This document shows, one piece after another, positions 28,594 to 37,065 of a stretch of DNA of 64,000 nucleotides; position 1 is the stretch's first letter; each line of letters opens with the position of its first letter. The position numbers and the translations under genes were made by a program. The stretch is taken from contig NZ_JAIHON010000005.1 in NCBI RefSeq assembly GCF_021173675.1, positions 558,001-622,000 on the forward strand, read 5' to 3'. A model generated the notes under the pieces. That model saw only the letters and a program-made list of their open reading frames with translations, was not told the DNA's origin and searched no databases. Source of the stretch: Streptomyces lincolnensis (GTDB taxonomy: Bacteria > Actinomycetota > Actinomycetes > Streptomycetales > Streptomycetaceae).

Positions 28594-29817
28594 TCAGGCC
28601 GCCGCGGCCCGCCCGCCCGGTGTGTTCGCCCGGGTGGACAGCATCCGGCGGGCCTTGCGGCCTGCGCGGCGGAGGAAGATCTCGACCTGGCCCTCCCGGT
28701 AGCCGGGGAAGGCGCGGGCCTCGCGGGGTTCGGCGCGGTAGACCGCGTCGGGGATCCCGGCCTCGGCGTCCCGGAAGCGCGGGTAGTCCAGGTAGAGGCG
28801 GCGGCCCTTCTTCTCCAGGACGGCCGGTGCCTCCTTCCTGGCCCGGAGGAACTCCACGACCTCCAGGAGGAGGTCGGGCCGCCCGGTGGCCAGCAGGTGC
28901 AGCCGCAGGCGCTCGTTGACCCGGAGCCGCCGGGCCACGTCCGCGTTCCAGTAGGCGTCCATGAGGGGCTTGGCCAGTTCGAGCTTGTGCCGCCGGACCT
29001 CTTCGCTGTCCTTGAGGAACGGCGGCCCGAACTGGGGAAGCAGCGTGACGAGGAACGGGCGGACCATCAGCACGTCCCGCTTGGGACCCGGCGGGAGCAT
29101 CTCCGCGAGGAGGGTCATCAGGGCGCGGGCGGAGTCGAACCGCAGGACGTAGCCCCCGGTCCGCGTCACGTGCTTGCCGTCCTCGCGGCCGACCAGGTAG
29201 TAGCAGGTGTAGTCGGCGATCACGGAGACGCCGTCCGCCCTCAGATACGCCTCCATCGTGAACAGCGCGTCCTCGCCGGTCCACAGGGACTCGTCGAACC
29301 GCATGTGGTGCCGGGTCAGCAGGTCGCGGCGGAACAGCTTCTGCGCGCTCAGCGTGAACTTGATGTTGGAGGAGTAGACGTCGGTGCGCTGGAGCGTCTC
29401 GCCCCACATCGACCCCGGCGGCTTGCGGTTGACGCCCTCGACCCTGCCGAGGACGACGTCCGTGCGGTTCTCGTCGGCCATGGCGACCATCCGCGCGAGG
29501 GCCTCGGGGCCGAGCCGGTCGTCGGCGTCCAGGAAGAAGACGTACCGCCCGGCGGCCTTGCCGAGTCCGACGTTGCGCGGGCCGCTGGGGCCGCCGGAGT
29601 TCTCCTGGCGGATCACCGTGACGGGCATGGGGGCGCGGGCCGCGAACTCCTCCAGGTACTCGCCCGTCCCGTCCGTCGAGCCGTCGTCGACCGCGACGAC
29701 CTCGATGCGCGCCGGGTCGAGGGTCTGTGCCTCGACGGACGCCAGGCACTCGACCAGGTAGGGCATCGCTTCGTACGCCCCGATGATCACGGTCACATCA
29801 GGCTGCGCAACGGTCAC
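28594..29817 (-). CDS. GT2 family glycosyltransferase
   Basis: 407 residues from a GTG with AAGGGGGC upstream. The GT-A fold is clear: VTVIIGAYEAMPYLVECL, VVAVDDGSTDGT, the donor/metal motif FLDADDRLGPE and the catalytic-region WTGEDALFTMEAYL. A helical C-terminal part of about 170 residues has no membrane segment. Its layout resembles teichoic-acid-modifying GT2 enzymes and the first half of the 666-residue GT2 at 41776-43776. It lies between two TagF-type genes and probably adds a sugar to the same polymer. Confidence 0.87.
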   Translation of the reverse strand: MTVAQPDVTVIIGAYEAMPYLVECLASVEAQTLDPARIEVVAVDDGSTDGTGEYLEEFAARAPMPVTVIRQENSGGPSGPRNVGLGKAAGRYVFFLDADDRLGPEALARMVAMADENRTDVVLGRVEGVNRKPPGSMWGETLQRTDVYSSNIKFTLSAQKLFRRDLLTRHHMRFDESLWTGEDALFTMEAYLRADGVSVIADYTCYYLVGREDGKHVTRTGGYVLRFDSARALMTLLAEMLPPGPKRDVLMVRPFLVTLLPQFGPPFLKDSEEVRRHKLELAKPLMDAYWNADVARRLRVNERLRLHLLATGRPDLLLEVVEFLRARKEAPAVLEKKGRRLYLDYPRFRDAEAGIPDAVYRAEPREARAFPGYREGQVEIFLRRAGRKARRMLSTRANTPGGRAAAA

Positions 29818-29976
29818 TCTGCCCCCTTGTCACGGAGAATTTCCTCCGAAATCCCTCTTCGGCAAGCTGCTAGACGGCCGAGTACGGAAACCGGTTGCTC
29901 GGGCGGGACCGGTTCGTGACTCACCTCACGCGCGCTCGCGCACGCGTACTCGTCTCGCGTACGCGTAGTCATACGG

Positions 29977-30022
29977 AAAAGGGCCCGGTTTTCGAGGATC
30001 ACTCCTCGACAACCGGGCCCTT
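29977..30022 (-). terminator. intrinsic terminator of the second TagF-type gene
   Basis: AAGGGCCCGGTT and AACCGGGCCCTT form a 12-base-pair stem capped by a second helix (CGAGGA/TCCTCG), followed by TTTTCC on the minus strand, 17 bases after the stop codon. Confidence 0.85.
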
Positions 30023-30038
30023 CCTGGCACGGACTCCG

Positions 30039-32150
30039 TCAGGCGCCCACGCCGTCCGCCTCACCGGACGGCCCCGACCCCCGCTGCACGGGCATCGCCT
30101 CCGCCAGCTCGCCCTCGGACTCCGCGGCTGCGGCGGCCCGTGACTCCTGGCCGACGTTGCGCGCCTCGGCCTTGATCGCGAGGTTCGCCACCGCGGTGTT
30201 GAACTGCTCGATGGAGGTGGGCTCGTCCGGGCCCAGCAGATACCGCTTGAGCTCGCCGCGGTCCGCCGCCAGCGGGTCCTTGGCCGGCTCGCGCACGGCG
30301 TCGAGCAGCCCGCCCAGCTCGGCGGCGCTGTTGGACAGGATGGTGGCCGCGCGCACGGCGGTGTTCTGCCGCTTGAACTCCTCCACGCCCAGCTCGGCGG
30401 AGTCCGTGACGGCGTACGGCTTGCCGCTCGCGATGAAGTCGGAGACCACCGACGAGATGTCGGAGACCATCGCGTCGGAGACGTTGAAGCAGTCGTACAG
30501 CCGCGGCTCGGCGCCGGTGATCACCCGGTGCTCCCATTCCGGGAAGGAACGCCAGTAGGCCTCGTTCCACTCGCCGCGCAGGCGGGCGATCTCCTCGTGC
30601 TTCTTCACGTCGACCACGCCGTCGCGGGTGGCCTCGGCCTCGTCGCCCTTGTCGCCGCCGTTGCCCGCCAGCGCGGCGAGCCGGGCCTCGATCCGGGCCA
30701 GGTCGGCCTTGGCCCGCTCCTGGACGGCCGTCTCGGCCGTGTAGCGGGCGTCGGCGGCGCGCTCGGCGGTGGCCTTCTCGATCAGCGCGGTGATGCGCCG
30801 GTGCGCGGCGTCGGCCTTGGGGAGGACCGTGCCGGTGAAGGGGTGCGGCTTGTAGAGGACGCGGACCGGCGGGTCGGCCTTCAGCAGCTTCTTCACGATG
30901 TTCTCGCCGGCCAGCATCAGCGAGGTGTTGCCCGGGTTGCCGTCCCAGCCCTCCCAGGTGGGGGCGTAGAGCACCGTGGGCAGGTCCGCGGCGGGACCGT
31001 CCTCGCGGCTGCGGATCGGCGCCAGCTGCGGGCGGCCGACCTCCACGATGTCGTCGTCGCGGACACCTACGTCGGCGATGGCGTACCGGTCGCGGCCCGC
31101 GCGGCCGGCGGTCCACACCTCGTCGTAGACCTTGCTGAACGGGTTGACGCTCGCCAGCTTGTCGCTGTCGCCGTGGCCGATGAAGACGTGCTTCATGGTG
31201 GGGACGCGCAGCAGGTGGATGTTCTTGCCGACGTTCGCCGCGTACAGCGCGACGCGCACCGTGGACAGGTCCATGTTCATCAGGTGCACCCCTCCGGGCA
31301 CGCAGATGACGGGGACCGTGGTGGGCGCCAGATTCTGGAGGATGACCCGCTCGCGCAGGATGATCAGCGGCTTGGAGTCCAGCTGCTCCATGGTCTCCAG
31401 CCACATGTTGACCTGGTAGGCGGAGTCCTTGGAGCCGGAGAAGTACAGCACCGTCTCGGGCTGGTACTCGCGCAGCCAGCCGTCGACCGCGACCAGCACC
31501 TGCTCCGCGTTCGGCGGGATCTTCTTGCCGCGCACGTACGGCATCAGCGCCGCGACGTACAGGGTGCCGACGCCCAGCGTGACGGCGATGCCGATGAAGC
31601 CGGCCACGGCCGAGTCCAGCTCGGCGGAGACGAGTATGCCGACCACGGCCGCGAGGTCGAGGTGGAGCATCTTCTCCGCGGAGCGGTTCAGCAGGCCCTG
31701 CGGCGGCGCGTCCGGGATGCGGATGCGGGAGGCCAGGTCGACGTTCCGGGTGGCGACCGGCATCCGGCGGCGGTTGCGGATCAGGGTGACCAGCGCGCCG
31801 TGCGGGGCCTGGAGGCCGTAGAACGCGATGAAGCAGGCGGTCGCGCCGTAGAAGATCAGGCTGTCGGAGAGCTCCAGACGGGCCAGCAGCAGGATGAGCA
31901 GAAGCTGTCTGATCAGGAACCGGATCGACAGCCCGGCGCGCACCTTGCTGAGGCGGTTGATCAGATAGCTGCCCTGGCGGTGCAGATAGTGGTCCGCAAG
32001 GTACGTCACGGCGGTCGCGGCCGCGAAGGCAGGAACGCTCGGGACGAGCGCGGCCACCATTATGGCGGGGTACCCCGCCAGCATGAGGACCGCCGCGGCC
32101 AGCTCGGCCGCACTGCCCACCCGGGCGACGCGAATGGCGGTGGTTATCAC
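30039..32150 (-). CDS. TagF-type polyol-phosphate polymerase with membrane N-terminus (2)
   Basis: 703 residues. About 230 N-terminal residues contain several hydrophobic helices (LILLLARLEL region). The polymerase domain follows, with YFSGSKDSAYQVNMWLE, VLYAPTWEGWDGNPGNTS, LYKPHPFTG and DAMVSDISSVVSDFIASGKP. A charged helical insert lies around residues 460-520. It is a clear paralogue of the 26325-28538 protein. Family members polymerise glycerol- or ribitol-phosphate from CDP-activated precursors; the CDP-polyol synthase gene is immediately upstream. One paralogue may prime and the other extend the chain (inference). Confidence 0.87.
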   Translation of the reverse strand: MITTAIRVARVGSAAELAAAVLMLAGYPAIMVAALVPSVPAFAAATAVTYLADHYLHRQGSYLINRLSKVRAGLSIRFLIRQLLLILLLARLELSDSLIFYGATACFIAFYGLQAPHGALVTLIRNRRRMPVATRNVDLASRIRIPDAPPQGLLNRSAEKMLHLDLAAVVGILVSAELDSAVAGFIGIAVTLGVGTLYVAALMPYVRGKKIPPNAEQVLVAVDGWLREYQPETVLYFSGSKDSAYQVNMWLETMEQLDSKPLIILRERVILQNLAPTTVPVICVPGGVHLMNMDLSTVRVALYAANVGKNIHLLRVPTMKHVFIGHGDSDKLASVNPFSKVYDEVWTAGRAGRDRYAIADVGVRDDDIVEVGRPQLAPIRSREDGPAADLPTVLYAPTWEGWDGNPGNTSLMLAGENIVKKLLKADPPVRVLYKPHPFTGTVLPKADAAHRRITALIEKATAERAADARYTAETAVQERAKADLARIEARLAALAGNGGDKGDEAEATRDGVVDVKKHEEIARLRGEWNEAYWRSFPEWEHRVITGAEPRLYDCFNVSDAMVSDISSVVSDFIASGKPYAVTDSAELGVEEFKRQNTAVRAATILSNSAAELGGLLDAVREPAKDPLAADRGELKRYLLGPDEPTSIEQFNTAVANLAIKAEARNVGQESRAAAAAESEGELAEAMPVQRGSGPSGEADGVGA

Positions 32151-32308
32151 TGAGAACCTGCTCTGGGAGGGGTGCTGGTTGTTAGGACGGAAAAGTCCGG
32201 AAAAAGTATTGTGAACGCTTCTGAAAATTTACGGACTCAGGCCCCTGCGAATGCGCCGTGAACGGGCAGCCACAGAGGCCTGAATGGCAGAAGACTATTT
32301 GTTTCTGA

Positions 32309-33808
32309 TTATGCCACGCCGTCCTGCCGGTCCAGGACACTGGCCAGTGCCTGCTCGAAGCCGGAGGCCTTTCCGGCGGCCGCCGTCGGGTCCTGCTGGC
32401 GGACGTCGATGACGTGTCCGGTCAGCTCGGAAAGCAGCACGTCGAGCGAGGTACGGGCCACGGCCTCGGAGGAGAGCAGGCTGCCCGCGGGCTCCTGGCC
32501 GAAGGCCTTGGTGCGCATCGGGGTGGCGGTGCGCTCCGGGTTGATGCAGTTCACCCGGATGCCGTCGCCGGCCCACTCGTCGGACAGGGCCTGGGTGAGG
32601 TTCACCATGGCGGCCTTGGTCGAGGAGTAGAGGCTGTACTCGGCGCGACCGCGGGTGTAGCTGCTGGAGGTGTACAGCAGCAACTGGCCCTTGGTCTCGG
32701 CGAGGTACTTGTACGACGACCGGGCGATCTGCACCGGGGCCAGGTAGTTGACCTTCAGCGCTTCCTCGATGGTCGCGTTGTCGGTCTCCGCCAGCTTGCC
32801 GATGCGCAGGACGCCCGCCGTGTTGACGACGTAGTCGATGCGCCCGGTCTCGGCGTACGCCTTGGAGAGCGCGTCGTCGACCTCCTCCGGGTTCTCGACG
32901 TGGGTGCCGGTGGTGGAGCGGCCCAGCGCGTAGACCTTCGAGCCGTAGGCCTCGGCGACTTCGCAGATGTCCTTGCCGATGCCGTACGAGCCGCCGAAGA
33001 CGACGATCGTCTTGCCGGTCAGCAGCTCGCGGTAGGCCTCCTCGGAGACCTGCTCGGGCGCGGCGGTCGAGGCGAGCTGGAACAGCTTGTCGGCGATGAA
33101 GACGTCGACGGGCTGAGTGACCTTCATGTTGTACTCGTCGCCCGCGACGACGTGGATCGGCACGTCGGGCAGGTACTTGAGCACGACCGAACAGTCGTCC
33201 GTGGCCTGGAAGTTGGGGTCGCCGGCGGCGACCTGGTAGGCCCGCTTGATCGTCGACAGCTTGAACGCCTGCGGGGTCTGGCCGCGGCGCAGCCGGGAAC
33301 GGTCGGGGATCTCGGTGATGAACTCGCCGTCCTCGCCGTGCGTCCGGGTCACGATGATGGTGTCCGCGGACGGGATGGCGACGTCGACCGCCTGGAAGCG
33401 CTCCAGGGCCGTGACGCAGTCGTCGATGACGCGCTGCGAGAGCAGGGGGCGTACGGCGTCGTGGAAGAGGACGTTCAGGTCCTCGCCGTCGGCCAGCCCC
33501 TCGCCCAGGGCCTCGATGGCACGCTCGGTGGTCTCGTTACGGGTGGAGCCCCCCTCGATGATCCTCTTGACCTTCTGGAACCCGGCCTTGGCGACGATCT
33601 TCTCGACGTCGGGCACGTATCCCGGCGCCATCAGCACGATGATGTCGTCGATCGAGTCCGCCTTCTCGAAGGTGGTCAGGGTGTGCTCGATGACTGCCTT
33701 GCCGGCGATCTTCAGCAGCTGCTTGGGGATCGACAGACCCACCCGCTGGCCGGTGCCACCGGCCAGGATCACTGCGGTGGTACGGGGCTTGGCTATGTGC
33801 TGGGACAC
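32309..33808 (-). CDS. bifunctional cytidylyltransferase / short-chain dehydrogenase (Bcs1-like CDP-polyol synthase)
   Basis: 499 residues in two domains. Residues 1-235 are an IspD/TarI-type cytidylyltransferase (AVILAGGTGQRVGLSIPKQL, FHDAVRPLLSQRVI, ATDDCSVVLKY). Residues about 255-470 are an SDR (VVFGGSYGIGKDICEVAEAY, NTAGVLRIGKL, catalytic YSLYSSTKAA). This order matches Haemophilus Bcs1, which reduces ribulose-5-phosphate and makes CDP-ribitol, so CDP-ribitol is the first guess. It starts with GTG behind AAGGTAGG. It is followed by a TagF-type polymerase that would use the product. A 12-base inverted repeat lies upstream. Confidence 0.88.
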   Translation of the reverse strand: MSQHIAKPRTTAVILAGGTGQRVGLSIPKQLLKIAGKAVIEHTLTTFEKADSIDDIIVLMAPGYVPDVEKIVAKAGFQKVKRIIEGGSTRNETTERAIEALGEGLADGEDLNVLFHDAVRPLLSQRVIDDCVTALERFQAVDVAIPSADTIIVTRTHGEDGEFITEIPDRSRLRRGQTPQAFKLSTIKRAYQVAAGDPNFQATDDCSVVLKYLPDVPIHVVAGDEYNMKVTQPVDVFIADKLFQLASTAAPEQVSEEAYRELLTGKTIVVFGGSYGIGKDICEVAEAYGSKVYALGRSTTGTHVENPEEVDDALSKAYAETGRIDYVVNTAGVLRIGKLAETDNATIEEALKVNYLAPVQIARSSYKYLAETKGQLLLYTSSSYTRGRAEYSLYSSTKAAMVNLTQALSDEWAGDGIRVNCINPERTATPMRTKAFGQEPAGSLLSSEAVARTSLDVLLSELTGHVIDVRQQDPTAAAGKASGFEQALASVLDRQDGVA

Positions 33809-33867
33809 AGGTTGACCTACCTTGGGGCGACAGGGAACGTGGAAATGGTCCCACTCTTAGTTACCGC

Positions 33868-33927
33868 AGTGCAAGGTGAGCGCTGTCCACCGCATATGTG
33901 CGCGCAACCTGTCATTCACCTTGCACT
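33868..33927. promoter_or_regulatory. perfect 12-base inverted repeat upstream of the CDP-polyol synthase gene
   Basis: AGTGCAAGGTGA (33868-33879) and TCACCTTGCACT (33916-33927) are perfect inverted copies separated by 36 bases, 60-120 bases before the GTG start. A dimeric regulator could bind both arms. The TTCACC/CTCACC core is loosely like half of a streptomycete PHO box. Confidence 0.5.
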
Positions 33928-34035
33928 CCTGGTGATTGAGGGGAGACACGTTCCTTCGAAGGAGTGGTCGCCCGCGGAATTGCTGTGAGTAACTCCACAG
34001 GGTGTTCGACATTGCTGAGAGTGACGTTCGGGCCG

Positions 34036-35229
34036 TCAGCGCCTTCGCAGCCTCCTCAGACAGCGGTGTCCGAGCACCTTCACGAGGTCCTTCGAGGGCG
34101 TCTGGTGAACGGCGCGCGCCCTGGCCGGCGCGGAGTGCCGCACCGGCGCCGCGGCCGCCGCGGCGAGTGCTCCGTACAGCGCCTGAGCGGCCACCTCAGG
34201 GGCGATGAGCGGCTTCGCGGGCACCGCCTCCCCGGCCGGTTCCGGTACGGCGGACAGCAGCGCGGGATCGCCGAGCACCCGTACGCCCAGCGCGCCGATG
34301 CGCTCCGTCATGTCCGCGCCGATCCCGGCGGCGGCCTCCACGGCCCACCGCGGAGTGCGGATCTTCACGTCGCCGGGACCGGGAGTGCACGCGTTCTTCA
34401 TATGCATCACGGCGCCGTATCGGACGAGCCGCGAATAGAGCTCCTCCGGTAGTTCATTTCCTCGGAATTCCTTATTAAGATTCCGCAGCATTTCGGTCTC
34501 GGCGAGGGTGAGTGAACGGTTCGCCGCGTCCGGAACGGGCTGGAGGAGATGCGCGGGCAGCCCGAGAAGCCGTTCGAAGGTGCGCATGAGACCGTCCCGG
34601 TCGCGGTCGTCGACCACGACGACGGTGACCCGGCCGGGGCCGACCACCCGGGCCCAGCGCTCCACCAGCCGGTCGTGCCGGTGGCGGTGCCAGAAGCTGG
34701 GGTTGGGCTCCTCGTACGGGGCCTTCCTGAGCATGTGGTCGAGCCAGTTCTCGTAGCCCATGCGCAGACCGTTCTGCACGTACTGCTGCCACTGCGAGGG
34801 CATGATCCGCGTCAGGGGGCGCAGGGTGACCAGGACGTGCACGCGGTCGCCGCCGAGCTGCTGGACCACGCGGGCGATCGTCCCGTCGTCCTGGGCGTCG
34901 GCGAAGAACTCGCTGCTGATCACCGAGGTGCGCCGGCCGCCGGCGCGCACCTGGTCCAGCAGCTGCTCCCAGTGCCGCTCGGTGGGCCGGGTGTTGCCCA
35001 TCATCCCCGGCCGGGCGCAGGCGGCCAGGACGGCCTCCATCGGATGCCGGGTGGCGGCCGGGAAGGCGACACCGCGTTCGGCCATCGCCTCCTTCGCCTC
35101 GAACAGCGCCCCCTGGATGGAGGTCGTGCCGGTCTTGTGGGGGCCGATGTGCAGCAGGCGGGTGCCGGTGGGCAGCGGAGGGATCCCGGCGTTCACCCCG
35201 GCGTCATCGTTCGTACAGTCCGTCTCCAT
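34036..35229 (-). CDS. sulfotransferase-like P-loop protein
   Basis: 397 residues from the ATG at 35229. The phosphosulfate-binding loop LLHIGPHKTGTTSIQGALF lies near residues 20-38, a second conserved region is VHVLVTLRPLTRIMPSQWQQ, and the C-terminal third is Ala-rich. PAPS-dependent transfer of sulfate to a sugar is the family role; the context suggests a wall or surface glycan. There is no Shine-Dalgarno; TACCGT lies 8 bases upstream. Around 34420-34500 the codons become unusually A+T-rich (AAT CTT AAT AAG GAA, CTA), unlike neighbouring genes, which may mark acquired DNA. Confidence 0.78.
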   Translation of the reverse strand: METDCTNDDAGVNAGIPPLPTGTRLLHIGPHKTGTTSIQGALFEAKEAMAERGVAFPAATRHPMEAVLAACARPGMMGNTRPTERHWEQLLDQVRAGGRRTSVISSEFFADAQDDGTIARVVQQLGGDRVHVLVTLRPLTRIMPSQWQQYVQNGLRMGYENWLDHMLRKAPYEEPNPSFWHRHRHDRLVERWARVVGPGRVTVVVVDDRDRDGLMRTFERLLGLPAHLLQPVPDAANRSLTLAETEMLRNLNKEFRGNELPEELYSRLVRYGAVMHMKNACTPGPGDVKIRTPRWAVEAAAGIGADMTERIGALGVRVLGDPALLSAVPEPAGEAVPAKPLIAPEVAAQALYGALAAAAAAPVRHSAPARARAVHQTPSKDLVKVLGHRCLRRLRRR

Positions 35230-35271
35230 GGTCAAAGGACGGTAAGAGGAGTTCCTGAGACTGACGTGAGA

Positions 35272-35303
35272 GAGACCTGGGACATGAATAAGTCCCAGGT
35301 CTC
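35272..35303 (-). terminator. hairpin after phoD
   Basis: A perfect 12-base-pair stem GAGACCTGGGAC/GTCCCAGGTCTC with an 8-base A+T loop, 45 bases after the phoD stop codon. It lies close ahead of the sulfotransferase-like gene start. Confidence 0.6.
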
Positions 35304-35348
35304 CGTGGTGCCCGAGGTGCTGCAGGCGCCAGAGGTCCTGAACGGTGG

Positions 35349-36899
35349 TCAGACGAGCCCGACGCCCGGCCGGCCCGCGTCCACCCGCAGCCGGGCCAGG
35401 GTGCTGGGCACGGCCTGCGGTTTGAGGACGGTGTCGACCACCCGGACCTGCGCGTCGATGCGGTCGCGGCGGACGTCGAAGAGGTGGTAGCCGCGGTGGG
35501 CGTCGATGAACTTCCAGTGCGGGTTGTCCGGCATCAGCGGGTCCCACTGGCGGTGGAAGGCGTCGAGGTCCTGGTCGCCGTTGCTGGAGATGGAGGTGCC
35601 GACGAACTCGGCGCCCACGACCTGGGAGGCCGGGTTCGCGTAGTCCGTCTTCAGGTCGCTGATCATCGTCAGGTGGCGGTCGCCGCTGAGCACGACCGGG
35701 TTGCGGACCTCGCGGAACTCGTCCAGGAGCGCGTTGCGTTCGGCCTGGTAGCCGTCCCAGGCGTCGTAGAACCAGAGCTTGCCCTCGCCGATCTGGAGGT
35801 CGGTCTCGGCCATCATGATCTGCGAGGCGATGAGGTTCCAGCGGGCGGGTGAACCGTGCAGCCCGTCGAGCAGCCACTGCTTCTGCTCGGCGCCGAGCAT
35901 GGTGAGCGCGGGGTTCTGGGCGCCGGCCTGGCTGGTGGCCTGGTCGCTGCGGAACTGCCGGGTGTCCAGGACGCTCAGGCGGGCCAGCCGGCCGAAGTCG
36001 AGGCGGCGGTGCATGCGGATGTGCGGGCCGTTCGGCACGGCGGTGGCGCGCACCGGCATGTGCTCGTAGTAGGCCTGGTAGGCCGCGGTCAGCCGGGCCA
36101 CGAAGGCGTCGTGCGGCTGCTTGTCGGGGTCCTGCGGGATATCGCCGGCGAAGTCGTTGTCGACCTCGTGGTCGTCGAAGGTGACCACGAAGGGCGCGTT
36201 GGCGTGGATCTCGGCGAGATCGGGGTCCAGCCGGTACTGGGCGTACCGGTTGCGGTACTGGGTGAGGGTGTACGGCTCTCCCGTGCCCTCGTGCCGGCGG
36301 ATCGCCGTCGCGGAGGGCGCCGACTCGTAGATGTAGTCGCCGACGAACAGCACGACGTCCGGGTCCTGGGCCAGCATGTCGGCGTACGGCGTGAAGTAGC
36401 CGTTCTGCCAGTTCTGGCAGGAGGCCAGCGCCACCCGCAGATGGCCGCCGGTGCTGTGCGCCGGCGGCGCGGTGCGGGTGCGGCCGGTGCGGGAGATCTG
36501 GCCGCCGGCCCGGAAGCGGTACCAGTAGACACGGCCGGCGCGCAGACCGCGTACGTCGACGTGAACGCTGTGCCCGTATGCGGGCAGGGCCTGGGCGGTG
36601 CCCCGGCGGACGACCTTTCTGAACCGTTCGTCCACGGCGACCTCCCACTGCACCGGCACCGCGGCGTCGGGCATGCCGCCGCCGTTGAGCGGGTCCGGGG
36701 CCAGGCGCGTCCACAGCACGACCCCGTCGGGCAGCGGGTCGCCGGAGGACACGCCCAGGCCGAAGACACCGTCGGGCAGCGGTGTCTCGGCCGCCCGCGC
36801 GCTGTTCGGCAGCCAGAGCTGTGCGGAGGCCGCGGCGCCGACCACGGCGGCACCGGCGGTCAGAAAACGGCGTCGGTCGGGCGATGTTGCTCCGGTCAT
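35349..36899 (-). CDS. phoD: PhoD-type alkaline phosphatase/phosphodiesterase, Tat-exported
   Basis: 516 residues from the ATG at 36899 (GGGAG 8 bases upstream). A Tat signal (DRRRFLTAGAAVVGAAASAQ) is followed by the N-terminal beta domain and the metallophosphatase core: LASCQNWQNGYF, VVLFVGDYIYE, VTFDDHEVDNDF and VVLSGDRHLTM. PhoD enzymes cut phosphodiesters, including teichoic acids, outside the cell using Ca and Fe. Next to teichoic-type genes it could trim or recycle the polymer. I see no clear PHO box in the 110 bases upstream. Confidence 0.95.
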   Translation of the reverse strand: MTGATSPDRRRFLTAGAAVVGAAASAQLWLPNSARAAETPLPDGVFGLGVSSGDPLPDGVVLWTRLAPDPLNGGGMPDAAVPVQWEVAVDERFRKVVRRGTAQALPAYGHSVHVDVRGLRAGRVYWYRFRAGGQISRTGRTRTAPPAHSTGGHLRVALASCQNWQNGYFTPYADMLAQDPDVVLFVGDYIYESAPSATAIRRHEGTGEPYTLTQYRNRYAQYRLDPDLAEIHANAPFVVTFDDHEVDNDFAGDIPQDPDKQPHDAFVARLTAAYQAYYEHMPVRATAVPNGPHIRMHRRLDFGRLARLSVLDTRQFRSDQATSQAGAQNPALTMLGAEQKQWLLDGLHGSPARWNLIASQIMMAETDLQIGEGKLWFYDAWDGYQAERNALLDEFREVRNPVVLSGDRHLTMISDLKTDYANPASQVVGAEFVGTSISSNGDQDLDAFHRQWDPLMPDNPHWKFIDAHRGYHLFDVRRDRIDAQVRVVDTVLKPQAVPSTLARLRVDAGRPGVGLV

Positions 36900-37009
36900 C
36901 AGCAAACTCCCTTGCCTCTCTGGCCTCGTGGACACTGGGAAGCTCACGCCCGCGGACGGACGGTCCGCTGAACCGCAGGCCTCGCGTGCATGACAACTAG
37001 GAAGACAAC

Positions 37010-37053
37010 AAAAGACCCGTTGCGGCACAAGAACTCATTCTTGCCGCAACGGG
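37010..37053 (-). terminator. intrinsic terminator of the FG-GAP repeat gene
   Basis: A perfect 12-base-pair stem CCCGTTGCGGCA/TGCCGCAACGGG, followed on the minus strand by TCTTTTGTTG, 13 bases after the stop codon. Confidence 0.85.
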
Positions 37054-37065
37054 CCTGACAGATGA

